Shown: positions 23,652 to 32,306, counted from the stretch's first letter. The stretch: 32,967 nt of DNA from Candidatus Poribacteria bacterium (GCA_022394775.1 JAGFCB010000164.1:1-32967), one strand, 5' to 3'. Made by a program: numbers and translations. The notes: a model not told the origin generated them from the letters alone.

Positions 23652-23700
23652 TCAACATCGGTTTCGCCTCCATTTTATTGGTGAATATCGCTAAACCCCT

Positions 23701-24186
23701 CTACTTCCACTCGAGTTCATTTGCGGTATCGTAGTTCTTTTTTATAAGTGTTTTGGAGATTACACCGTTTGGACGCGCATAAAATGTGAGTTCGTAGTTG
23801 TAATCTGTCTGTAAGATTGTTCCTGATACTCCGTTTAAGCCGTTGGGGTGTCGCTGGGAAAAGATTCGGTGATGTCGTGGGGCAAGGAATGTCTGTACGG
23901 GCACTTGCCAAATATAGGTCCGCCAACCTGTTCCGTCATCGCTAACTTCCTTTGGTGATCCCCACTTCTGAACAACCTTTGAGATATGTGTGCCTTTCCA
24001 CCTATCTATAGTTTGCTGCATTTTCTCATCTGGCGAGAGTTCTGAAGTAGAAGGACGTGCGCTATGCTTCAAATGCACCGGTGCTGTACACCCTACCAAC
24101 AGAATGCTCGCTATAAACATAAAATGTAAAGTGAATGCAAATCTGTTTATTTTCAAAAAGGTCTGCTGGAAAACTCGAAGTCCCAT
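23701..24186 (-). CDS. Small lipoprotein with KWGxP motif (paralogue of 21806-22264)
   Basis: 161 residues from the ATG at 24186, which has GAGGAGGTG 6 bases ahead; the frame is open to 24279, but the extra residues come from a repeat. Lipobox LVGC (Cys33). Shared with its paralogue: W(K)GTHISKVVQKWGSP, TGWRTYIWQVPVQTFL, HHRIFSQR and LTFYARPNGVISK. The function is unknown; a lipoprotein partner of the adjacent propeller is plausible. Its 5' flank carries the same 36-bp repeat as the flank of the propeller gene at 24306-25283. Confidence 0.8.
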   Translation of the reverse strand: MGLRVFQQTFLKINRFAFTLHFMFIASILLVGCTAPVHLKHSARPSTSELSPDEKMQQTIDRWKGTHISKVVQKWGSPKEVSDDGTGWRTYIWQVPVQTFLAPRHHRIFSQRHPNGLNGVSGTILQTDYNYELTFYARPNGVISKTLIKKNYDTANELEWK

Positions 24187-24201
24187 AACGAACACCTCCT
24201 C

Positions 24202-24251
24202 GTTAACCTTATCGGGTAAATGGCAATTTCTGTGCCAGTAGGACTTACGCA
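24202..24251. repeat. 36-bp repeat copy 1 plus TAGGACTTACGCA end
   Basis: Bases 24202-24237 match 25361-25396 with four to five differences. The terminal-repeat sequence TAGGACTTACGCA follows directly (24239-24251). The two copies directly flank the propeller gene at 24306-25283. Confidence 0.6.
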
Positions 24252-24305
24252 ATATTGACAGAATAAATGGGTTTAGCATTTATTGGTATATGTAATCATC
24301 CAGAT

Positions 24306-25283
24306 TCAATCCCGACTTTTGATTTCACCCCATGTGGTTTTGAACAATTGTGGCTGCGGTGAAACAGATAAAGCCAACGGGTTAAACCAATTACCTACAT
24401 AATTGCTTCCATCGTGCGTAAGTTGCGTGATTTCGAGCGTTACCACATCGATTTTGAAAATCTGATATTTACCGTCAATCGATTGGGAATAGGCGAGTTC
24501 ATCACCAGATGGCGACCAAGTGAGCACTGTCCTCCCCGGGACAACAACAATCGCGTCAACAATCTGTTGAAGTCCACTACCATCGCGATTGACGATGAAT
24601 ATGGCCTGTCGCGCAGGGGCAGGTCGGTACCAAACAAAGGCGATTTTGTTGTGAGTCGGTGACCATGCCGGTTGAAACATTCGCTGGTGACCCTCCAACT
24701 GGAGTGTCTCTTGCTTGTCGGTTTTTAGGTTGATAAATCGGATCTGGCGGCTCGCCCAACGAATCTCGTCCCTCACGACATACGCAATTTCTGTTCCATC
24801 CGGGGACCAAACGGGCTCTTCACCATCCGCTTTTTCCATTTCAACAATGGGGTTTACCGACGTTCCATTTGCCTTGGCGGTATAGACGGCTGTGCGTTTA
24901 GTCTCACGGTTAAGTTGAATATAAGCAATTTTTTTTCCATCCGGGGACCACGCGGGATCGTCTCTATATGCGGGGGCTGTGCGAAACACGGGTCGTTCTC
25001 CGTGTCCATCAGCACGCATAATATAGAGATCAGGCTCTCCCCCTCGATCAGAGACGAAGAGGATTTCTTCCCCTGTTGGTGAGCAGACCGGGCTGAAATC
25101 GTCTGCTCGGTGATTGGTTAATCTAACCTGTTCACTGCCATCGGGATTCATCATATAAATTTCCGAGTTGCCATTCCGATAGGAGGAAAAGATAATTTTT
25201 TCGGTTGTGAGCGGTTTCGCAGAGACAGAATACACCAGTCCCAAACTCAAGCAACACAAACAGAAAGCATATAGTCGTTTCAT
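24306..25283 (-). CDS. Secreted TolB-like PD40 beta-propeller with C-terminal TTWG tail
   Basis: 325 residues. Signal peptide about 1-22 (SVSA cleavage). Propeller blades with PD40 signatures: IIFSSYRNGNSEIYMMN, CSPTGEEILFVSDRGG, WSPDGKKIAYIQ, WSPDGTEIAYVV, WSPTHNKIAFVW and WSPSGDELAYSQS. A linker LALSVSPQP leads to LFKTTWGEIKSRD. It is related to the propeller at 22371-23336 and likewise followed by a KWGxP lipoprotein gene, 119 bases on. Direct 36-bp repeats flank the gene, suggesting it was duplicated or moved as a unit. Confidence 0.88.
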   Translation of the reverse strand: MKRLYAFCLCCLSLGLVYSVSAKPLTTEKIIFSSYRNGNSEIYMMNPDGSEQVRLTNHRADDFSPVCSPTGEEILFVSDRGGEPDLYIMRADGHGERPVFRTAPAYRDDPAWSPDGKKIAYIQLNRETKRTAVYTAKANGTSVNPIVEMEKADGEEPVWSPDGTEIAYVVRDEIRWASRQIRFINLKTDKQETLQLEGHQRMFQPAWSPTHNKIAFVWYRPAPARQAIFIVNRDGSGLQQIVDAIVVVPGRTVLTWSPSGDELAYSQSIDGKYQIFKIDVVTLEITQLTHDGSNYVGNWFNPLALSVSPQPQLFKTTWGEIKSRD

Positions 25284-25360
25284 AGGAAATTTCCCTTAAA
25301 TTAATTAAATGTCCGGTATTTATGTAATCCTTTTCGAGTCCGCACAATAAACGCTGCTTT

Positions 25361-25396
25361 GTTAACCTTGTCAGGTAAATAGCAATTTCTATGCCA
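25361..25396. repeat. 36-bp repeat copy 2
   Basis: Begins GTTAACCTTGTC and ends TTTCTATGCCA; the partner is at 24202-24237. In both places the TAGGACTTACGCA sequence follows, after 13 bases here and 1 base there. The copy lies in the 5' leader region of the propeller gene at 24306-25283. Confidence 0.6.
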
Positions 25397-25409
25397 ATCT
25401 AAAACAGTG

Positions 25410-25503
25410 TAGGACTTACGCATTTTTCCACGATAACGGATGTCCGATGTACCCTGCAGGCGGGGTTTCAAACCCCGTCTGCAGTGGGGCTGCGTAAGTC
25501 CTA
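25410..25503. mobile_element. MITE-like element with TAGGACTTACGCA terminal inverted repeats
   Basis: TAGGACTTACGCA (25410-25422) and its exact complement (25491-25503) bound a 94-bp non-coding element. The core is a 15-bp hairpin with one G-T pair (25454-25468 with 25470-25484). Solo ends of the same sequence occur at 24239-24251 and 32413-32425. Confidence 0.65.
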
Positions 25504-25632
25504 ACAGTGGAAAGAATAGGAGATATAGGGGACTTAGTGGATTCAGCGTGGATACTAACTGCACGAAATGGGGCAAACGGGAAGATGACTGCACGAATTT
25601 GTGCAGACGCAGATAAGAAAGAGAGGGGAGTA

Positions 25633-25656
25633 TGGGACAACAGGACTGCTGTCCCA
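25633..25656 (-). terminator. Hairpin after the cyclase-family gene
   Basis: 10-bp stem with one G-U pair (25633-25642 with 25647-25656), 4-nt loop, 10 bases after the stop codon on the minus strand. The following sequence is pyrimidine-rich rather than a T-run, so it could be a repeat instead. Confidence 0.45.
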
Positions 25657-25665
25657 CCATAAAAA

Positions 25666-26622
25666 CTATCGAATGGCGATCGGGTTACCAGGGGAACCCG
25701 TCGCACCTTTGAGGCGTAGCGGTGCGAAACTGAAGGCGAATTCGTAGACTTTCGCCGCCGCTAACTCCTCCGTGATAATGTTCTCAAGGTTGTAAATACC
25801 GTGTTTGACGATAAACAGCTGATGCACCGGGAACGCGAGGGTCTCATCGGGATTCGGCACGACCTCGATGCCCCAGTTATCACTACACAACATCACGATT
25901 TTCTGATCAACGAGGTATTGCCCTGCCTCTAATCCGATGCCGGGTTCCGTGGTGCCGTAGCGATCATTGTCGGTCATCCAGAATTTCCCCCAACCGGTAT
26001 GGATAATCACAACATCGCCGGGCGTAATCTTGACACCCTGCTTTTTCAGGGCACCCTCCAAATCGGCGCGTGTAATCTCATAACTATCGCCGAGATGTTC
26101 AACGCCTTTATAACCAGCGACATCAATAAGTACACCTCGCGTTACGATCGGTCCCACATTCTCAACACCGAGTTCTGTGAGTCCTTCGGCTTTGGCAAAA
26201 TCACGCTGATCCAATCCGTTGTAGTACAGGTCCCCGATACCGATATGACCGAGTCCATCGAATTGCGTGCCAATCTGACCGATTTCGCCGCTGAAGATCT
26301 CCTCAAACCACGTCGTTTTGTTTTCACCGAGTGGACCGGACATCGCTGGAATCCGCAGGCTATAGTGCCGTGTCCCGAAAACCGGGATACCGCTTTCATA
26401 GACTCTGCCGAGTTGATAAACCTCACCCGTTTTGATTAAACTGGCGGCTTCTAACACTTTTTCCGGTGTTAATCGGTTGACAGCACCGCGTCTGTCATCC
26501 GCACCCCATTCGGAAGGGAACCACGATTCTTGCGTGAGGGTAACAGTTGCTGTGAGGGCAAGTACACCAACGACAAACCCAAATAGAATAAAATGCTGGT
26601 GTTTTTTCGATTTTTGGGACAT
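25666..26622 (-). CDS. Cyclase-family metal hydrolase (kynurenine formamidase-like), exported or membrane-anchored
   Basis: 318 residues. An N-terminal hydrophobic segment (about 11-30) serves as signal peptide or anchor. It belongs to the putative cyclase family (PF04199-like): WGADDRRGAVNRLTPEKV, then GTQFDGLGHIG (118-128), which corresponds to the family HxGTHxDxPxH with two His replaced by Gln. GDVVIIHTGWGKFW and the late VHQLFIVKHGIYNLENI strand complete the fold. Members hydrolyse amide or lactone-type bonds using a divalent metal; the Gln variant is common in a large uncharacterised subgroup. Strong AGGAGGT ribosome site. Confidence 0.84.
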   Translation of the reverse strand: MSQKSKKHQHFILFGFVVGVLALTATVTLTQESWFPSEWGADDRRGAVNRLTPEKVLEAASLIKTGEVYQLGRVYESGIPVFGTRHYSLRIPAMSGPLGENKTTWFEEIFSGEIGQIGTQFDGLGHIGIGDLYYNGLDQRDFAKAEGLTELGVENVGPIVTRGVLIDVAGYKGVEHLGDSYEITRADLEGALKKQGVKITPGDVVIIHTGWGKFWMTDNDRYGTTEPGIGLEAGQYLVDQKIVMLCSDNWGIEVVPNPDETLAFPVHQLFIVKHGIYNLENIITEELAAAKVYEFAFSFAPLRLKGATGSPGNPIAIR

Positions 26623-26737
26623 AATTACCTCCTGTGACGTTAGAAAAAGAACAACCCAAGACCGTTAGTTATAATCAAAACCGAGAGATCAACACGAACG
26701 GATACAGACCCTGTACCTACAAATAACAAGGGTTTCT

Positions 26738-27628
26738 ATGGCTTTTACTTCAATTGCCTTAATTCTGCTGTCAGCCTTTTGTCATGCGTTATGGAATTTC
26801 TACAGTAAATCCAGTAAAGATACACGTATCCTCTTTTTTTGGTGTGGATTTTACACCGTAGCCATAGCGTTCGTTGTCTTTGGTATCAAACATCCGATAA
26901 TTCCGAAACCGGTGTGGGGCTATATTATTGCCTCCGCACTGGTTCATCTGTTCTACCGTCTGTTTTTGACGCACGCCTATACGGTTGGCGAGATTTCGTT
27001 TGTTTATCCGATTACGCGCTCAGCACCCGCTTTTCTACCGCTCTTTGCCTTTATTTTCCTAAATGAACGAATTTCGGGGCAAGGCATGATCGGTATCCTA
27101 TGTGTGATGGCATCCATAGTCCTCTATCAACAACGCGAGGCACGCATCCAGTTCAAGACGTTCTTTCGTTACCTCGGCAAACCCGATGCCCTTTGGGCTT
27201 ATGCGACCTTAGCAAGCGTCATTGGATACTCACTGATAGACAAGCAAGGGATGTCTGAATTTCATCGTTATTCGACAGATGTTCCCCTGTGGCGAGCGGT
27301 CACCTACTATCTAATGGAGAACAGTATCTCGCAAGTCTTTTACGGATTGTCCTGCCTCGCCCGGTTTCCACATCAACAGATTGCAGAGATTGGACGATCA
27401 GAATGGAAACGGGCACTCACCATTGTTGTCCTCTCGTTGGTATCCTATTCGCTTATTCTCTACGTTTTGATGACAGAAAAGGTGAGTTATGTGACAGCGG
27501 TTCGGCAGTGTTCTGTCATTTTCGTTGTTTTGCTCGGCGGGTACGCCTTGAAAGAGACCTATACAAAACGCCGCTTGGTCGCCGCTGTCGTGATGGTACT
27601 GGGCATCTTTTTGATTGCCTATCAGTAA
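26738..27628 (+). CDS. EamA/DMT-superfamily transporter
   Basis: 296 residues, about ten membrane helices, typical of drug/metabolite transporters. The internal repeat is visible: the first half ends IGILCVMASIVLYQQ and the second VAAVVMVLGIFLIAYQ. A conserved YPITRSAPAFLPLFAFIFLNE segment marks the first EamA unit. It sits in the cytoplasmic membrane and probably exports or imports a small metabolite; the substrate is unknown. AAGG lies 9 bases before the ATG. It is divergent from the cyclase gene and converges with the dehydrogenase gene 30 bases on, with no clear terminator. Confidence 0.88.
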   Translation: MAFTSIALILLSAFCHALWNFYSKSSKDTRILFFWCGFYTVAIAFVVFGIKHPIIPKPVWGYIIASALVHLFYRLFLTHAYTVGEISFVYPITRSAPAFLPLFAFIFLNERISGQGMIGILCVMASIVLYQQREARIQFKTFFRYLGKPDALWAYATLASVIGYSLIDKQGMSEFHRYSTDVPLWRAVTYYLMENSISQVFYGLSCLARFPHQQIAEIGRSEWKRALTIVVLSLVSYSLILYVLMTEKVSYVTAVRQCSVIFVVLLGGYALKETYTKRRLVAAVVMVLGIFLIAYQ

Positions 27629-27658
27629 CCCATCAATGGACAGGCTGCTTCTGCATAT

Positions 27659-28639
27659 CTACCCAAAAGACACTCCCAATTTGACGCTCCGTTCAGGGTG
27701 ATTGTCCATCTCTATGTAAGCCTCGACTGAATCTTCAAACGGTACGACTGGATCAACGACATCTTCACAGTCAAATCTGCCCTGGACAAGCCATTTCCAA
27801 CAAGTATCAACGATACGTCTAAAATCCCAACGCGGATGATCGCGGTTCGGGTCGCTATTGGCACGTGCAAAGATGATGTTCGGAATGTTGACGTGCGCGA
27901 CAGCACCAAGGTCAAGTCCACCCGTACACGCTTTCGCGCGTCCAGCGTAGACGATGGTTCCTTCAAAGGTGACGCTGCGAATCGCATCGTCAAGTGCTTC
28001 GTAGACTGCGCTCGTTTCTACAGCCACATCAACGCCAAGCCCGCCTGTCGCTTCTTTGAGCACTTCACCGACATTGCAGGCAGTCGGGTCAATGACAAGC
28101 TCAGCCCCAGTCTTTTCAGCGACCTTCCTTCGTCTCTCAATCGGATCTACGGCAGCCACGAAGTCAGCCCCTGCGATCCGTGCCATCTGAACCGTCATCA
28201 ACCCGATGGCACCCAATCCAAAAACAGCGACTCGCTCACCAACGCGAACTTTTCCGTCACGAATCCCAGACATCGCGAAGTGCGCGGGGTCATAGCAGAC
28301 TGCTTGCTTCCACGTCATTCCATCCGACATTCTGAGGACACTGCTTGCGCGCCATGTATGCGTTTCTTTGAGATGCCCGTGATGCGTGACGCGTTCTCCG
28401 ATCTCGAAACCTTCTACATCATCACCGATTTCGATAATTTTTCCGACGCACATATTCCCAAGTCCCATTGGGAAATTTGCGTTGTTGTAGCCGTAGTACG
28501 CCGTCAGCTCGGTGCCACGTTTGGGCGCGCCGAATTCGACTTGGACGCGGACACTATCCGGAGGAACCGGACCGTCCTCATATTCTCTTAAAACGGGTTG
28601 CCGAGGGGCAACTGCTATTAATTCTTTCGGCATTTTCAT
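27659..28639 (-). CDS. Medium-chain dehydrogenase/reductase (zinc-type alcohol dehydrogenase-like)
   Basis: 326 residues. GroES-like N-terminal domain (about 25-115) and Rossmann domain with GLGAIG (about 150-155) and an acidic residue at the next strand end (AAVDP). The usual catalytic-zinc motif GHE and the four-Cys structural zinc lobe are not seen, so it may be a zinc-independent member. CSVGR-type cofactor regions read VYAGRAKA. The substrate is probably a sugar acid or alcohol given neighbours; this is inference. AAGGAGA ribosome site. It follows the CehA/McbA-like gene by 42 bases on the same strand. Confidence 0.84.
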   Translation of the reverse strand: MKMPKELIAVAPRQPVLREYEDGPVPPDSVRVQVEFGAPKRGTELTAYYGYNNANFPMGLGNMCVGKIIEIGDDVEGFEIGERVTHHGHLKETHTWRASSVLRMSDGMTWKQAVCYDPAHFAMSGIRDGKVRVGERVAVFGLGAIGLMTVQMARIAGADFVAAVDPIERRRKVAEKTGAELVIDPTACNVGEVLKEATGGLGVDVAVETSAVYEALDDAIRSVTFEGTIVYAGRAKACTGGLDLGAVAHVNIPNIIFARANSDPNRDHPRWDFRRIVDTCWKWLVQGRFDCEDVVDPVVPFEDSVEAYIEMDNHPERSVKLGVSFG

Positions 28640-28681
28640 CTCCTTAAAGTGGTGAACAACACACAGCGCATAACTACTACT

Positions 28682-31180
28682 TTAATGCGGAATACCCAAT
28701 TGATGCATCCGACGGTGAATTGCTTCGCGTGCTTCTTGGAACGGACGCGAGAGGAATTCCAAATGATCATCCTCGCCGTGATGATGTGTCACGGTGCCGT
28801 GTTCATGATGGCGCGCTGTCTGCTGAATATAGGACAGTCCACCCTCAATCAAAGTCAACATATAGTTTGCTGTCTCTGGATCAAACATCCACCAGTCGCC
28901 ACCGACTGCGATATAGACAGGGGAGGTGTGCGCGATAATACCACGTCCCCATCCGTCGTAATGTGGCACCGCTTGCGCGTAGTCAGGTCCACCACACCGT
29001 GCAGCAATCCAAGAATGTTTGTCCACCTTCAGATTCGCTTTCAGGTGCAGATGCCCCGTTCCATCTTTGTCTTCAGTGGAAGCGACGACCTCTCCCGCTT
29101 GAATAATCTGTAGCGTATGGATCGGGAAGATGGAATCCGCGGAGGCTTCGACTTCCACAGTACCGCCGTTACCCGGCAAGTTAATAGTGCTACCGATGGG
29201 CTGCCCATCAACAGAAAGTCGAATCATCGGACCGCCGCTTAGGAAGGTATTGCCAGCACTCATGTATTTGCACCAGTTATCGTAGTTAAACGCTTCATTG
29301 TCAGGGATGTGGACGTAGGTGCGATAGACCCCGACCGGCACATCGCTACTCATTTTATCTGTCCCACCGACGAGCGGTAACTTATAACCACAATTGAGAT
29401 AGCGATAATACTCAATATGCCCATACATGGCATTGGTGAGATACTCGACAGCATCCACGCGTCCTGTAGCGATGAGCGTTGCCGGTTCACAATTCGGGTT
29501 TGGAATATGCGGTAAGACGACAGTGCCACCTTGTTCGTGGCATGCATCCGCCCAATGTGAAAGCGTGACCTCCATGTTTCCACCGAGTTCGGCTTCACCG
29601 GGTCCGTCGGAACACCACGGTGCGACCTGTTCTTTTAAGCCGAGCAGCGTGAGATGACCAAGAACATGCTGACGATTCTCTTGTGTTGCGTAGACAATGC
29701 TCCGTCCGTCAGCAGATGTCGTAGGTCGCCCGATGAATTCTTCCGTATTCGTGAAGAGGTGTCCCCACTGCGAGAGCAGAAGGTTCACAACGCCGAGGTC
29801 TTCGCCTTGCGCTTCGGTATGCGCGCCTTGCGTAGAGAGGAAATGGACATGCGTATCACCGCTGAAGTAGCGTTCAGCGTTCATATCGCACCACCGCTTT
29901 AAACGGAGTGTTAGTTCGCGTTGTCCGGGTTTGATGTTGACGGTCGTCCGTAAAGGCGTGTATTCAAAGCCGCGAGCGACATCAACGATAACGTCTCCAC
30001 GAGGCAGCCATCCCTGACAGGTGCCGTCAATATAGGCGTAGCTAATCTGTCCCAACCGCACATCGCCACCGATATCTACATGCCACGTGCCCATATTTGA
30101 GTTGACGTGTGCGTGGTGTCCATGCGGGGCGTACGGCACGCCGTGCGGGGACCGGAAGTGGACACGACACGGTACGGGTTTGCCTGTGTCTTCATCAATC
30201 ACGGTGGTATGCACCCAGTTTCTACCGGAGTCAATAACCTCTACCTTGACGCGTTCGTTGGGTTGAACGCTTCCCTTTTCTTGAACTTCTCCCCAATTGA
30301 CGCTACCGAGTGTCTCCCCATGGTTCGTGATTTCAACGCTTGCAGAAGGTGTAGCGGATACTTCAACATACGCCGGACTGCTCTTATTGTTTTGGGATTC
30401 ACCCCAGCCTTTGAAATCGTCGTTGATGAATGTATCAGGGTCGTTTTCGGGTAACGGATAAGGGTAAGTCGCAACGCCACGGTCAACATTGACTGCCATA
30501 TCAAAGGGTTTTTCAGCGTCATCAGATTGCGGAAGTGTGATTTTGACTTCGCGGCGCGGACGGCGCGGTATCGGGTCTTCGTCAAGGTAACCGAGTGTTA
30601 TCGCCGCAACAATAAAACGCCGATCCTGCGGCTGGATTTCAATAGATGCTACTTCAGCACTATCTCTCGGATTTTTCCATACCCATAGATAGTAGTCGCG
30701 TGGTGTCCCTTGGCTTACCTCAGTCTGTCGATTTCCAGCGGACCCCCAAGGTCCCTCGTGCCGCGATGCCAAACTTTCCTGCCGATCAGGTATCGCCAAG
30801 AATGTCTGTTGTCCCCATCCTTGTGGCACACTCCCGATCTCAAAGCGTTCACGAATTGGTACACGCTCGGTTTCACCATCGAAGTAATGGAAAACATAAT
30901 TAGCAATGAGCCTGCCGATGGGTTCGCCTTCAGGGATGCGCGACTCAAGTAAGCGATGCACAAAAATCACCCGTTTCGGGTTGGCGTTGACAGGCACTTG
31001 GATAGGATCGGCGTTAACACCTTCACCGAAGCCTAAAAAGCAGTTTGTCCCATCAGCAATTTCAAAAGGAAGCCCGTGAAGCGTCTGGGTCCCGACACCC
31101 GGTGTTGCGTTCTCGCCAATAATCTCTGTACCGACATTGCACAAAGCGGAAAGCAAAATAGGTTGGTAGTCTTTCATCAT
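28682..31180 (-). CDS. Large CehA/McbA-family (PHP-like) metallohydrolase
   Basis: 832 residues with no signal peptide, so cytoplasmic. Residues about 1-430 are beta-rich. The section NWVHTTVIDEDTGKPVPCRVHFRSP (split here only by context) resembles a Big/CarboxypepD-like regulatory fold. The metallohydrolase core starts at YFSGDTHVHF (Asp442, His444, His446), the HxH metal motif of CehA/McbA proteins, followed by VVLPHIPNPN and VGGTDKMSSD. The family includes enzymes hydrolysing carbamate and phosphonate-type esters; the natural substrate here is unknown. The C-terminus is His-rich (HHEHGTVTHHHGEDDH), a possible metal store. AGAGGTG precedes two tandem ATG codons. Confidence 0.8.
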   Translation of the reverse strand: MMKDYQPILLSALCNVGTEIIGENATPGVGTQTLHGLPFEIADGTNCFLGFGEGVNADPIQVPVNANPKRVIFVHRLLESRIPEGEPIGRLIANYVFHYFDGETERVPIRERFEIGSVPQGWGQQTFLAIPDRQESLASRHEGPWGSAGNRQTEVSQGTPRDYYLWVWKNPRDSAEVASIEIQPQDRRFIVAAITLGYLDEDPIPRRPRREVKITLPQSDDAEKPFDMAVNVDRGVATYPYPLPENDPDTFINDDFKGWGESQNNKSSPAYVEVSATPSASVEITNHGETLGSVNWGEVQEKGSVQPNERVKVEVIDSGRNWVHTTVIDEDTGKPVPCRVHFRSPHGVPYAPHGHHAHVNSNMGTWHVDIGGDVRLGQISYAYIDGTCQGWLPRGDVIVDVARGFEYTPLRTTVNIKPGQRELTLRLKRWCDMNAERYFSGDTHVHFLSTQGAHTEAQGEDLGVVNLLLSQWGHLFTNTEEFIGRPTTSADGRSIVYATQENRQHVLGHLTLLGLKEQVAPWCSDGPGEAELGGNMEVTLSHWADACHEQGGTVVLPHIPNPNCEPATLIATGRVDAVEYLTNAMYGHIEYYRYLNCGYKLPLVGGTDKMSSDVPVGVYRTYVHIPDNEAFNYDNWCKYMSAGNTFLSGGPMIRLSVDGQPIGSTINLPGNGGTVEVEASADSIFPIHTLQIIQAGEVVASTEDKDGTGHLHLKANLKVDKHSWIAARCGGPDYAQAVPHYDGWGRGIIAHTSPVYIAVGGDWWMFDPETANYMLTLIEGGLSYIQQTARHHEHGTVTHHHGEDDHLEFLSRPFQEAREAIHRRMHQLGIPH

Positions 31181-31191
31181 ACACCTCTGAT

Positions 31192-31312
31192 GGTTTTCGG
31201 TTGTCAGTTATCAGTTGCCAGATATTTCACCAAGAATGGTTTCTGACGTGTCAGTAGGAAATGTCCTCTGCCATGTTCCTGAAAACCGACAACTGATAAC
31301 TAATAACTGCTT
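31192..31312. repeat. Imperfect inverted repeat between two genes
   Basis: GTTATCAGTTG (31207-31217) is complementary to CAACTGATAAC (31290-31300), and further matches to TCGGTTGTCAGTT lie on both sides. The 130-base gap holds no gene; the arms are A/T-rich low-complexity copies of the CAACTGATAAC type. Confidence 0.45.
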
Positions 31313-32306
31313 AAAGTGGAAATTCTATTGCCTGTCCCTGTTCAGAGGACATATAGAACGCTTGCATCAACTCTGTGAGGTTCCGACCATCTTGGATCGT
31401 AATCGTCATCGGTTCATCGCGAAGGATAGCGTTGATCCACTGTTGCATCGGTTCGGGAGGTGCAGCCGGTGCATTGGCGATGTATTCCGCTTTCTCTTCG
31501 TCAGAGAGTTTGCGGGTTTCAAAATGCATCTCACCGCTTCCCGCGGCAAACGAACCTTCGGTGCCGTAAATCTCAAGCATGTTCGGACCGGAACGGTGTG
31601 TCCACGCGACATCAATCACGCCGAGTGCTTTGTTCGCGAATTCAACGACAGAGACGCTGTTATCGTCAATCGGGAAGTTGCCGGTGAAGTTGTTAATTTT
31701 CGCAATCGCGCTCTTCGGTTCACCCATCAACCATCGGATAACATCAACACGGTGACACCCTAAATCGAAGAGGGCTCCGCCACCGGCACGTACCGGATCT
31801 GCGAACCATGCGCTCGTGCCGCTGAACCAACTATCTAATGCAGCGGAGTGTGCGATCCGTCCTCTACCGAATGTGATGTCCCCAATCAGACCATCGTCGA
31901 TTGCTTTCTTCGCAAACAGAATTTCGGGGTTCGCACGGGAAGGCAGCGAAATCATGAACTTCACACCGGCTTTCTCAACAGCCTCAATAATTGGATCGCA
32001 CTCTGCGACGGTAATCGCAAGTGCTTTCTCGGTAAAGATATGTTTACCGGCTTCAGCGGCGGCGATAATCACACGCGGATGGTCGGATGTAATCGCGTCA
32101 ACGGAGACAGCATCTATATCGTCGCGGCTGAGCATCTCATCAAGATCCTCGTAGAACGGGATTTCGTACTGTTCGGCGGCATCTCTGCCGCCGTACTCTT
32201 CTTCGTCCCAAACGGCAACGAGTTCGGTTTCGGGGTTCTCGTGAATTCTTCGGGCATAACCACCCGCGTGGACATGCGCCATACTAATTTTTCCAACTCT
32301 AATCAT
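31311..32306 (-). CDS. Gfo/Idh/MocA-family oxidoreductase, divergent N-terminus
   Basis: 331 residues from the ATG at 32306, which has AAGGAAA 9 bases ahead; the frame is open to 32381 but the extension is not protein-like. Cofactor domain about 1-125 with FTEKALA (Glu93-Lys94) in the place of EKP, and GGGALFDLGCHRVDVIRWLMG in the C-terminal domain. The usual N-terminal GxGxxG is replaced by VGKISMAHVHAGGYAR, so NAD(P) binding may be altered. The substrate is unknown, probably a sugar or polyol. It is followed by the CehA/McbA-like gene after a 130-base repeat-bearing gap. Confidence 0.85.
   Translation of the reverse strand: MIRVGKISMAHVHAGGYARRIHENPETELVAVWDEEEYGGRDAAEQYEIPFYEDLDEMLSRDDIDAVSVDAITSDHPRVIIAAAEAGKHIFTEKALAITVAECDPIIEAVEKAGVKFMISLPSRANPEILFAKKAIDDGLIGDITFGRGRIAHSAALDSWFSGTSAWFADPVRAGGGALFDLGCHRVDVIRWLMGEPKSAIAKINNFTGNFPIDDNSVSVVEFANKALGVIDVAWTHRSGPNMLEIYGTEGSFAAGSGEMHFETRKLSDEEKAEYIANAPAAPPEPMQQWINAILRDEPMTITIQDGRNLTELMQAFYMSSEQGQAIEFPL

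Larger units (their letters stand above)
25284..25665. other. 380-base gene-free stretch of repeats
   Basis: Contains the 36-bp repeat (25361-25396), a complete small inverted-repeat element (25410-25503) and a hairpin after the cyclase gene (25633-25656). Reading frames across it are repeat-derived and lack ribosome sites and family features. Confidence 0.5.

Noticed and set aside
25301..25706. Reading frames of about 96-119 codons across the repeats near 25300-25700
   Set aside because: They run through MITE and repeat sequence, lack ribosome sites and have repeat-derived composition.
27836..28591. 251-codon plus-strand frame opposite the dehydrogenase
   Set aside because: The minus-strand gene has clear MDR motifs; the plus-strand translation has none and no ribosome site.
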